Shown here: in pieces, positions 8,884 through 18,647 of the stretch
Numbering within the stretch: the first letter of the stretch is position 1
Layout of the letters: each line of letters begins with the position of its first letter
NCBI GenBank assembly: GCA_022432975.1
Contig: CM039505.1
Span: forward strand, 53,419,749-53,483,748
Length of the DNA: 64,000 bases
Origin: Begonia masoniana
Taxonomy: Eukaryota > Streptophyta > Magnoliopsida > Cucurbitales > Begoniaceae
Direction of reading: 5' to 3'
Made by a program: the position numbers and the translations under genes
Notes under the pieces: model-generated
Told to the model about the DNA's origin: nothing
Database searches by the model: none
The model's input: only the letters and a program-made list of their open reading frames with translations

Positions 8884-11800
8884 ATGCCTCAAAATGGGTA
8901 TGGGTCAATTCCTTCATTACCTGCTAATTGGCAACCGACCCGGCCCAATAATTTTAAATCAAGATGCCAAATCACTCTAGTTGGCTCTGCTGTTCTTCTA
9001 ACAGCTAGCAGTCCATTAAAATTGAACATTGTTTGTCACACCCCACTAATTTCCCATAATTTGCTCAGTGTCTCTCAATTGTGTAGTGACAATTCAGTGT
9101 ACGTTGAATTTCATTCAAACTATTTAGTTGTCAAGGATCAGATTTCTCAGTAAATCTTTCTTCGAGGCTTCCTCCATGATGGACTATATCAAATTCCCCA
9201 CTGCACTATCTTTGTTGCCGAATCCAACTATCTCTCTGTTTCAAATATGACACCATCAATTAGGTCACCCTTCTCACCCTATTTTGAAGCATGTCTTAGA
9301 TTCATACAATCTTTCTTTTGCTAAAACAAACATGCTGAAAGTGTGTAGTTCCTGTCAAATGAGTAAAACTCATCGTTTGTCGTTTCAAATTTCTAACTCT
9401 CATGCTCATTTTCCTTTTGAAATTGTACATAGTGATGTTTGGGGTCCATCTCCTATAAAATCTGTTATTGGTGAACGATATTTTCTCTTGTTTATTGATG
9501 ATTGCACTCGTTTTACTTGGTTTTTTCCTTTGAAGTTAAAAAGTGAAGTTTACACTACTTTTGTCCATTTTCATCAATTTATGTACACTCAATTTGGGGT
9601 TACTATTAAAGTTGTCCAATCGAACTGGGGTGGAGAGTTCCAATATCTCTCTCCCCTTTTTAAATCACTTAGTATACATCATCGTATTTTATGTCCTTAC
9701 ACTCTGAATCAAAATGGTAGGGTTGTAACACCCAGCTTTTCTGGATATTATGATTTTAATATATAATGGCATTTTTGTAAATATGTCAAATCAAACCCGT
9801 TTTGCAAAAAGAAAGCGTCATTTCGATCCTAACGATTAATAGGAATTTTAAGAAATTTACGGGATTTTTCGAAGTAATAATGCTATATTTCGAGTAATTA
9901 CGTTTCTCGTAATATAAAAGACGTTTTAGTAAAAATAGTAAACGAGGTCCGTTTTGCGAACAGACAGTTTTAATAAATTTCAAATAATAAGTTGAACTTA
10001 TTGGTGAAATAAGGAAACTTGGAGAGGCTGAATCGCTAGCCGATTAACGAAACGAGGGACGAAACAAATAAGAAATAAGTACTAAGGGCATTTTAGTAAT
10101 TTGGTAAGCCAAATTATATTAAATCATGAAATCCCTCTTTCTTCTTCACCATTTCCACGCAGAAGCTCTCTGTCATTTTTCTCCTCCAAGCGACAGACAG
10201 TCCCTCCCTCACGCGATCTCCATTCCGACGCCGATTCCTCTTCCGATCGTTTCCCATTCTTCGTGCTTTCTCTTCCTCTCGCAACCCTAGGTACGAATCT
10301 ATGATTTCGGAGCATTAGTTTCCAGTTTTCACGAAGTTAGGACGTTAGGGTTTCGTTAAGGTTTATGTTAAAACTGTGATTTCGGGTTTAAAATCAATAG
10401 GTTGTTGTGGTTTATGAATATATAGAACGTATTGAGCGTTATTGGACGAAGTTAAATTGATTTGTGGAAAAAGTTAAAATTGGAGGATTTTCGAGTTTTT
10501 GGGAAAACTCATAAATTGTGATTTTAAAACTATCGAGCGTTAACTGTTTGTATAAATGCCTCGATTAGTTAAGTTAAGATTTTAGGAAAATCCTTAGTTA
10601 AAGATTTTGTTAGTTTGGACATTAAAATGTTTAAGCTCGTTTTAACGATGATTTGGTGAAATTGCCTAGGTGAACAACGCTCGTGGACGGAGCTTGAGCT
10701 GCAACGGACGCGAGGTAAGTTCTCGTGACTTACTCTGGCCGATTAGCCTACACCGTACTTCGATGTCGCGTCGAGAAACTTAGAGTATTGTGTGTTTAAA
10801 TTGCTTTGGTTGGGTAGTTAGGTTTAAACGTTTTCGTAGGTTATTTCTTTTACAGTCTTGATGGTACGCATGCTTGTTTGTTTACGTTTATATTGAACTG
10901 TTCATGCATCACGTTTTTTAACTTGACATGAAAATGAATTTCCGCACGATGTTTTCAGAAAACCGATGTGGCCCAGAAATTGGGGGCTATCGATCTATTG
11001 TGTGGACCGATTAAGGGTCTGACCAATACCACATCTCATGTAATGTAATTAATGAACGTAATCTGTTATCTGGTCACGCGAGGTGGGGCTCAGGCACGGC
11101 TGTACGTGTTGTAAGCGTGTACCCCCTTCTCTAACCTCACGGAGTAGTCCGACCGCTGGATGGGCCCCCTTCGGTTAGGGGGATAAGATCTCGGTGATAT
11201 TCTGTCTGCAATACTCTGTATGTTATGCATGATTTTTGAACTCCATATGCACTGCACGCATCTGGATTTACGTAGAATTTACTGAGCTTTTAGCTCATAG
11301 TGTGTCTGTATGGTGTAGGTGACGTTTTAGGTGACATTGAGCCAGGTGAGGACGACGTTCCTCCTCCTGATGTGTGAGGCAGTTGACGGAAGATGGATTG
11401 CGGTAGTGTGTTGCGCAGTCGATGCTTAACCGACTCGTGGGGATGTACGTATGCGTTTTGAGGGTATTGGGTTATTTTGGGTATATATGTATAAAGTTAG
11501 AACATTTTAGGTTGATTGGATCTGATAGTGGATAGGTTTATGTTGATGTTTTAAACGTTTTTGGAAACCTGTTTTATAAACTGTTTTTATAAAGTTTTGT
11601 TGGAAACTGCATAGTGATTTTAAAACAGGTGGATTTGTCGGTTTTCAAACGTATCCATGCAAATCGTTTTCCCGAAAGTTTAACGTGTATATCGTTTGTG
11701 TGACTTTAGGAAACGAGTGATATTATGTTAGAGTTTGTGAGAAATTTGTGAAGTGTGGTGTGCAGAGTTAGTTAAATAAAAATTTGAGTTTTGCTCTCTG

Positions 11801-12340
11801 GAATCGGATTCCAGAGAGGCATGCCTTGGATCGCTGCAGCGATCGATCTCGGGGGATCGATCGCTGCAATGAGCAGCGATCGGTCGCCGCTCTCCTTCCC
11901 TTGAAAAATGTCTATTCTGCCCTCCCTTCTATTTCTGATTTAACTTTAATTGTTTTATTAAATGTTTTTTTTTAGTTTTAATAAATTGATTTGAGATATG
12001 TTTTAAATGATTCTCTAAATGAATTCCGATTCTGATTTCGGTTTAGTTTCCGCCTAAGGTTAGGTTTAAAGTTATAATGATAAGTATAAAAAAAAAATAG
12101 GTACGGAAAGATGGGTACAATTTTAGGGATGTTACAAGGGTAGAGCACAAAAATCGTCATGTTGTCGAAACTGGCCTTGCTATACTCTTCCACTCTTCCG
12201 TTCCTCAACCATTTTGGCCCTATGCTTTTTCAACTGCCACCAAATTAATAAACTTGCTACCTACTCCCATACTCAATCACAAATCTCTGTACGAATGTCT
12301 TTTTAGCTCTATTCCAAACTACTCTTCACTACGTGTCTTT
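8884..12340 (+). pseudogene. copia protease/integrase fragment, interrupted at 9724-12136
   Basis: 8884-9153 ends with a HTPLISHNLLSVSQLCSDN segment, the C-terminal side of copia protease, but the catalytic aspartate motif is missing. 9253-9723 gives the pre-integrase HHCC (HQLGHPSHPILKH, CSSCQMSK) and the integrase core with first Asp HSDVWGP. The second catalytic position reads VVQSNWGGEF, where an Asp is expected, so it is mutated to Asn. After the inserted LTR, 12137-12340 continues with VETGLAMLFHSSVPQPFWPY and a LRVFGCLCF-like motif. Integrase would insert element cDNA. This copy cannot function. Confidence 0.75.
9724..12136 (+). mobile_element. Solo LTR of a Tekay-like gypsy element, 2413 bp
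   Basis: TGTAACACCC start and ...GATGTTACA end, with 5-bp repeats AGGGT at 9719-9723 and 12137-12141. It sits inside the integrase of the Ale remnant. Shared with the Tekay LTRs at 38.9-41.4 kb are the CT-rich leader near 10130-10290, the segment GTGAACAACGCTCGTGGACG at 10670, GTAAGT at 10715, the GGTGTAGGTGACG segment at 11312, and a hairpin (11794-11818) followed by GATCGATC palindromes. No internal domain remains, so it formed by unequal recombination. Confidence 0.88.
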
Positions 12341-12384
12341 GGTTGTTTGTGTTTTTCCTTTCTCTGACCTTTTAATCAACATAA

Positions 12385-12510
12385 ATTACAATCTTGTTCG
12401 AAATCCCCTTGTTTGGAAAGCTCAACTCCTGAATGTTGTTATCGCCAATGGAATCGATAATATCTTAGATGACTCATGTCTCCCTTCCCCATAGTTTCTG
12501 GACTCCCTCT
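12385..12510 (+). repeat. Second partial copy of the Ale gag leader
   Basis: About 125 bases resemble 8205-8325 (shared GGAAAGCTCAAC-, GTTGTTATC-, TTTCTGGACTCCCTCT-type stretches), in the same orientation as the integrase end just before it. It is either the start of another Ale copy or a rearranged piece of the same one. It stops exactly where the LTR at 12511 starts. Confidence 0.6.
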
Positions 12511-13090
12511 TGTGGGGTCCCTCCATTATGATGAGGGACCCATTTCATTTATTTCAATTGAAATTAATGAATGCAGAAGGAAGAAATTTCTTCCTTCTGC
12601 ATTCTCTCCTTACGGCGCGTACCTCTTTTTGAGGAAGGTGTCTGCTTGGAGCTCTATAAATAGAGGCTTCAAGCAGACGATCAATCCATCCGAAACATGT
12701 AGATTCAAAATGGATTTGAAGAGAATAGACGAATGTCTTCTCTAAGAAGAGAGAGAAATAGTGAGGATTTTTGGAGGGAGAGAAAAGAAAGTCTGTGAGG
12801 AAAAAATAAGTGTGGTGCTTTTGTGTATATTGTGAATTCTAAGAGTGGTGAATTTCTCTTAGTAAATATTTTCTAGAATATTTTATTTCTAGAAAAATAT
12901 TGTAAATCTTATTTTTCATAGTGATATCTTTCTGGACTCGATCCCAGTTGTTTTTTCTCGATTTGGTTTTCCACGTAAAAATTCTCGGTGTTCATTTTAG
13001 TCATTATTTCTCTTACTTCTTTGTCATTATAATTTTATGGCGTAGGAAAATATTCCTGGTATTTTTCGGATCGCATATGCTTTCGTTTCT
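12511..13090 (+). mobile_element. Probable copia-type LTR rich in hairpins; right edge uncertain
   Basis: Starts TGTGGGGTCC straight after the Ale fragment. Its U3 holds three inverted repeats: 12515-12541 (9-bp arms), 12569-12604 (perfect 36-bp palindrome) and 12640-12678 (9-bp arms around a TATA box). Beyond 12900 the U5-like DNA is T-rich. I could not find the 3' TG/CA end, a matching target duplication, a primer site or coding sequence, so it may be truncated by the segment that starts at 13356. Confidence 0.5.
12640..12678 (+). promoter_or_regulatory. TATA box at the tip of an inverted repeat
   Basis: Arms GTCTGCTTG (12640-12648) and CAAGCAGAC (12670-12678) enclose CTCTATAAATAGAG, which is itself self-complementary. 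TATAAATA is at 12655-12662. This is the expected core promoter of an LTR, with transcription starting about 30 bases downstream. Confidence 0.6.
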
Positions 13091-14039
13091 CGTATAGCTT
13101 ATTTAGTGATGTAATTGTACAGTGTAAGAAAGTTCTGTTATAGCGTTGAGTTATTCCTCGTTGTCTCAGTGTGTCCGAGAGCCTCGATGTTTAGCATCGA
13201 GTTGTTCTTCATTTCCATCTGAGTTCCTGGGTTGCTCGATGGTTCTTACGCCCATTCATTCTTTCCAAGTCTTCTAAAGGCTGGAAAACAGAAGAATGAT
13301 GAAAATCTTGGCCATTTGCCAGAGACTTTTGCGCTCGCAGAGTCGACTTCACCCGTGTAGCAACCAGTAATTGTCGGCCTTGATTTTAATAGCAATATTT
13401 TGTGACTTTTATTTTTATAGAATTAAGTAAATTTGATTGGTTGCTTAAATAGTTTAAAGTTGGTTAGACAAGGGCATATGTGTAGTTTGTAAAGCTTGTG
13501 ATATAAATGAAGGGTTTAGCCGCCACATTATTTCTTTCCTTTTTGGTGCTCAGCTCGGTAGGTTCTCTCAATGATTCCCCTGCCTGATTTCTTCAATCTA
13601 GGTGAGTTTTACTTTGATTTCTTGCTGTATTAGTTACTATAGATGATAGAGGGGATTGTAGATGCGTGTTTTGGGAATGCTGTGAGTGAGAGTTGAGTTC
13701 GGGTTTTGTGAGGAATCGGGAATGGTCGATGAACAGAGCTCCCAACTAGCTTCCTTAGACTTCTGAATAGTTTAGAATGAGGTTTAGTGAAGATCTAATT
13801 GATACTCTGTCTATGGCTTTAGGTTCGAGCAAAACTCTCGAAGTAGCTTTCAACCAAGCATTTTCAGGAAGCCAGGTAAATAGAGTATGCGTGTGCCTCC
13901 GGGCCTACATCACAAAACAGTAGGGTGTATGTATGTTTTGCATGATTTCAATAAGTTTGGCATGTATCAAGTTTTTGAAAGAACACAAAAATGAATTTAC
14001 TGATATAGTGGCATGGTGAGACATGAACAGATTGAATCA

Positions 14040-14230
14040 GATTAGCTATTAAGGGAATTAATCTGCCCCTTAATCGAGTTAGAGGATACATACTTTGGGA
14101 AAAATGATCCGCTTCCCATCGAACAGGGGGATCAAGATCAGCTATTAAGGGAACTAATCTGCCCCTTAATCGAGTTAGAGGATGTATACTTTGGGAAAAT
14201 TGATCAGCTTCCATCGAACAGGGGGATCAA
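14040..14230 (+). repeat. Tandem duplication, two units of about 96 bp
   Basis: Unit 1 (14040-14135) and unit 2 (14136-14230) share GCTATTAAGGGAA, CTGCCCCTTAATCGAGTTAG and ATCGAACAGGGGGATCAA with few changes. It lies in the same part of the LTR where the other LTRs carry their own minisatellites. Confidence 0.85.
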
Positions 14231-14739
14231 CACAGAACGATTATAAATGCAACATGAACTATGAGAGTAGAAACAACATGAATAAGATTTATGTTTCAGC
14301 ATTTCATTTCATTATTGCTCTACTTATTTAGCATTAGGCTAATAGATGAGTTTTGTGATGTAGGTGAATAAGTGACTACAGGTGTGTTCTCTAAACATGT
14401 TGAGGATTAAAAGCAGTTGGAGGAGTGCATCCATTGCCACGATCTGGTGCCCTGATGAGGCTGTTTAACCAATGGTAGTACGTGTGGAACTTAGTGGACA
14501 AATGTTTAGCTAATGTGTGCTAAGAATTTTAAACCAGTATTAGTTTTAATATTTTGATACGTTTTTGAAATTATTCTGACGATAAAACATGGTTGGTTTT
14601 AATTGCAGTTTTCCTTCTGGATTTTTAGAAAGTTAAGGATTTACGTTGTTTTGAATGGTTGCTGTCAAATTTTTATACGTTCTCCTGTAGTCATAATTGT
14701 CCATCGTTTAGTGTTTAATCGGTTAAGTCATGTTTCTGT

Positions 14740-15260
14740 CATAGTGATAATCGTCCAGACTGGAGACGAAAATAGTCGTCCAAAGTCGTGGGCGAGCATA
14801 TCATCCAGGGTCGAAGGTGTAAATAGTTGTCTACTATGTGGACAAGTTGTCTGAAATGATACCGTTCACAGTAGTCGTCCAAATTTATAAAGTCACGTGA
14901 TCCGTGGGCGATAGAGTCACGTGGTCTGGGACGACAAATTTAAGTAAGTCTATAGACGTTGGTCCGTGGACGATGAGTTTGTGTAACCCCGTGGACGAGA
15001 AAGTCATGTGGACCATGGACGATAAAGTCACGTGTTCCGTGGACAATAAAACTATTTAAGTCTGTGGACCATAATCCATAGGCGAAAAATCTATGTAGCT
15101 GTGGACGATGAGGAACAGTCGTCCAAAGTCGTCCAAGGCGATGTCGTTCAATGTACATCGTTCAGAGTTGTGTCGTCCAAAGTCGCTTGTCCAGAGCATT
15201 AGACAAGTATATTGTCCAAGGTTGGGAACAACAGACTCTATGGATGCCAGATCGCTCAGT
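14740..15260 (+). repeat. Degenerate GTCCAAAGTCGT / CCGTGGACGAT repeat field
   Basis: More than a dozen imperfect copies of two related words: TCGTCCAAAGTCGT at both ends (for example 14770s and 15118-15180) and GTCCGTGGACGATAAAGTC in the middle (14900-15060). Units are 25-35 bp and partly self-complementary (TCGTCCA/TGGACGA), so many small hairpins are possible. No protein is supported. Confidence 0.7.
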
Positions 15261-15440
15261 AGCGTTGAACTGGCTGTAGATGTCGCAGAGAAGTTTCGAA
15301 CGTTTTCTCTTTATTATTTTATTTAAACTGAAAGATTCTTCTAGCCTGTTTACGAAATGTCTCTGTTTTACATGAATATTTTCTACTGCAAGTTTTGTTG
15401 GATTAAACGATGTATCCATAGACAAAGTTTTAAATTACAG

Positions 15441-16753
15441 TGAAGTTTAGTGAGTGTGTGTAGCAAATAACCAAAGAAAGTTATCAAACTTCATTTTATT
15501 GCTAAGGACTCCAAGTAAGTGATATTGCATGTGTTTGGCCTATCTGCCTATATCACAAGGTGTTAGGAACTTGATGGATTAATTTGATATTTATATGAAT
15601 TGTTGGGGTATGTAAATTATAGGTAGATTATGTTTTAGGATTTGTGGTTTGTTAATATTATGTCGTGTTTGAATGATGATCTTGTTTAGAGATTTTAGTA
15701 TGATGATTGAGAATATGTTTATATGCTTTATATCTGAATCATGCATCACATTTTAAGAAATCATAGAAAACGATTTTATGCATACATTTTATGTAAGAAA
15801 AACGGAATGAATGAAACGAATATGAAATGTACGTAAATGGTTATTTGTGGGGCGGGGCTTGAATTAGGTTGTCCATGCCCAGGATCAGAATACATGTACA
15901 TGCCCAGGACCAGAACTTTGTCCATGCCAAGGACCAGAACTTTGTTCATGCCAAGGACCAAAACTTTGTCCCTGTCCAGGACCAGATTACGTACCTACTC
16001 TCCTCTAGTATATCCTCCAATAATTAATGTCAAGTAAAAGAAAAGAAATAAGAAAAACAGAACTACATGGTTTTACGAATAGCATGTGCATGAGTATTCA
16101 TTTTATTATGCATCATTTGTTGAACATTAGACTCATTAGTTTGAACTTTGTAATGTAGGTGAATAACTTACAGGTGAGGATTTCGAGTCTCGATTAGGAT
16201 AAAGTATGCACTTGAAGGAGTATGTTCATGGTGGATGCTTGTGGCTGTTAGAGTGACTTTTGACCTGTGGGTAACTCCTAAGTGTTTTGGTACATATTTT
16301 ATATGGATTTAAAATATTTTGTTTAAATGAATTTGGTAGATGTTAGAAATGTTTTGATGTAAATAGAAAATGGTTGATGTTTTCATAAACAATGAAATGT
16401 ATTGTTCAAATATAACTTGATAGAAAAGTGTGTTTGAATTAAGGGTTTACTATGTTTTAAAGACTTCCTCTACGCCTTATAAGATTTACGATTTTAATGA
16501 GATGGATGTTGTGAAAGTTTTATGGTTTGATGGTTTAAAAAATTTAAAGGGTATGAATGATTTATGATTGGTTGATATTGAAATGTGATTATATAACGTT
16601 GTTTTAGAATGGTTGGAAAAATTTAAAGTTTGGGGAAGAAAATCTAGCAAGGGCGCCGATCTTTTTTTTTTTTTTTTTTTTATGTTTTCAAATTAAAGTT
16701 TAACCATTCTTCAATGATTCTTTCACAACGTGTTTGAAGAATGTTTTTGATTT
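15441..16753 (+). mobile_element. Tekay-like LTR segment B, interrupted by the Tork element
   Basis: Repeats part of the plan of segment A: CCAA/GTAAGT at 15514, TGGCCTATCTGCC, then AATGTAG/GTGAATA and TTACAG/GTGAGG at 16158-16178, and a GC island with GGGCGCCGATC at 16650 followed by a T run. The Tork copia inserted at 16759. After it, at 42338-42430, a GC-rich stretch with TCGCGATCCGGG looks like the continuation of the same island, so the LTR end should lie in 42.4-43.2 kb. Confidence 0.5.
15874..15985 (+). repeat. 24-bp minisatellite, about 4.6 units
   Basis: Units start near 15874, 15899, 15923, 15947 and 15971 with consensus CATGCCAAGGACCAGAACTT plus TGTC. Inside LTR segment B. Confidence 0.9.
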
Positions 16754-16758
16754 ATTTA

Positions 16759-17347
16759 TGTTATATTTAGGCGAGATTTATATGATCACATTCAAACAAA
16801 TCTTTAACAATAATAAAAAGAAAATAAATGCAGAAAAGAAAAAAAGAGACAACCGATTTACGTGGTTCAGTTGTCGATAACGACAACCTACATCCATGGC
16901 AGCTCGATGCGAGCTCGAAATACACTATCAACCTCAAATGTACAACAATAGTCATCGATTCTCTTGGATCTCACAAATACATCATCAAGAACTCTCAAAG
17001 AATACACAATCGCATCACTCGTGCCTTAACCAGGAAAGGAAATAGATAGAAACTAGATCCTGATGGTCAAGATGATCACCACGCACAACGATCAATCACA
17101 CTATCAAAGAACTTGACATCGACAGAGAAGAGATTGCCAAGAAAAGAAGAAGAAAACCCTCGGGAGAGAAAACTGCAGCTTCTGGAATATACTCTCTGGA
17201 AAAAACAAATTAGTAACTTACTTTAAGTGAAACGGGTAGGGTTAAGCAACCGGGTTGTGGGCCGGGTAAGATCCACCTCCAGAAACTGGTGGGTTGGGCT
17301 GAGGATCAGGCCTGCAGCAACACATCACCTTGCTTCACCTTCCAACA
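16759..17347 (-). repeat. 3' LTR of the Tork element
   Basis: Minus strand starts TGTTGGAAGG and ends AAATATAACA. Equal in length (589 bp) and close in sequence to the copy at 41744-42332. Scattered substitutions (for example ATGATCACATT against ATGATTATATT) show an old insertion. Confidence 0.92.
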
Positions 17348-17451
17348 AACTCCACCTTGAAGCAAGTCCTATAAAATATCATCGGTATCTAGTGCACTTC
17401 GCTGGCTATTAAGCATCTTCATCGCTGCAATTTTGATGCCTAAAGATTATC

Positions 17452-18614
17452 CTAGCTCAACAAGTCCAAGCAATGCCTGAGCTTAGAAACAGGGACAATC
17501 TTGGTACCAAAATCGGAAGGATTATCCTCAGAGGAAACATTATATATCTTCACAGTACCTGCATCAACAACATCTCTCACATAATGGTATTTAATATCAA
17601 TATGCTTAGTCCTATCATGGTATACAGAATTTTTACTCAAATAAATAGCACTCTGTGAATCATACCAAATAACAGGAATATCACAAACAAGTTTAACTTT
17701 AGAAAGTAAACCACCAAATAGCTTCCTTACAACAATCACATAATGCTATATATTCAGCTTCAGTAGTTGAAAGAGTAACTAAAGGTTGTTTTTGTGATTT
17801 CAAAGATATGCAATTACCACCAAGAGTAAAAAAAAAAAGTAGTAGTAGATTTTCTTTTATCTCTATCACCACCAAAATCAGAATCAACATAACCATTTAA
17901 AGTAAACACATCTGATTTTTTGTATATCAATCCTATAGAACTATAAGCATTTACATAATTCAAAACCCATTTTAAAGCATTCCAATGTTCAATTCCTGAA
18001 TTAGACATCAATCTAGATAGTAAAGATATAGCATATGACAAGTCAGGTCTAGTACTAATCATAGAATACATGAGAGAACCAATAACATTTGCATATGGTT
18101 TATCTAACATTTTCATTGATTCAGTAGAATTTTTAGGTGATTGACCCTTATGCAAAATAAAATGATTTGCTAGAGGCATATGAACAGGTTTCGAATCTTC
18201 ATTACTAAAATTAGAGATTACCTTTTTCAAGTATGACTGTTGATGCAATTTTAACATGTTACTTTTCCTATCTCTAACAATATGCATACCAAGAATCTTT
18301 TTAGCACTTCCTAAATTTTTCATGTCAAATTTAGAATTTAAAGAATCTTTCAGATCACATATAAGAGACATGGATTTGTAAATAAGTAACATATCATCAA
18401 CATATAACAGCAAGAATATAGGTACATTATTTATAGTTTTAAAATAAAAACAGCTATCATAACTACTTTTAGAGAAACCAATACTCAAAACAAATGAATC
18501 AAAACGTTTGTACCACTGCCTAGGAGATTGTTTCAAACCATAAAGTGATTTATGTAACAAACAGACCCTATCAGGATATTTTTTGTCACTAAAATCCTCA
18601 AGTTGTGCCATCAC
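17452..18614 (-). pseudogene. Tork reverse transcriptase (C-terminal part) and RNase H
   Basis: 18614-17814 carries the reverse transcriptase with LHKSLYGLKQSPRQWYKRFD, the catalytic YVDD (LLYVDDMLLIY), then ILGMHIVRDR, and ends in the connection region with YVDSDFGGDRDKRKST. RNase H follows after a frame change at a slipped T/A run near 17.83 kb: STTEAEYIALCDCCKEAIWW, then YDSQSAIYLSKN and RTKHIDIKYHYVRD at 17739-17452. These copy element RNA to DNA and remove the RNA. The frameshift and the LTR inserted at 18648 inactivate it. Confidence 0.88.
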
Positions 18615-18647
18615 AATATACTTCTCTAACTCCCCATGAAGAAATGC

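Larger units (their letters stand above)
8064..12340 (+). mobile_element. Ale/Retrofit-type Ty1-copia remnant, split by a solo LTR
   Basis: A perfect initiator-Met primer binding site, TGGTATCAGAGC, lies at 8064-8075. Downstream come Gag (UBN2 type), a fragment of the protease to pre-integrase region, and the integrase core up to 9723. A 2413-bp solo gypsy LTR interrupts it, and integrase resumes in frame order at 12137-12340. Reverse transcriptase and RNase H are missing. The DNA before the primer site (about 7670-8060) must contain the 5' LTR, but I could not set its left edge. Dead element. Confidence 0.8.
13356..15440 (+). mobile_element. Tekay-like LTR segment A
   Basis: Begins TGTAGCAACC. 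It has the same ground plan as the other large gypsy LTRs: CTAG/GTGAG at 13601, GGCTTTAG/G at 13822, a 53-nt segment, CCAG/GTAAAT at 13875, GGGCCTACATCAC, and GATGTAG/GTGAATA at 14363. It contains a 96-bp tandem duplication and a field of GTCC-GTGGACGA repeats. Neither a matching 3' end nor a target duplication was found, so it is probably a degraded or truncated LTR. Confidence 0.55.

Noticed and set aside
12511..13355. Complete solo LTR with target duplication
   Set aside because: The left end is clear but no matching CCTCT-type duplication or CA end was found on the right, so only a probable LTR is reported.
14740..15260. CRISPR-like array of spaced repeats
   Set aside because: Repeats are degenerate and unevenly spaced, there are no cas genes, and the host is a plant; it is a minisatellite in an LTR.
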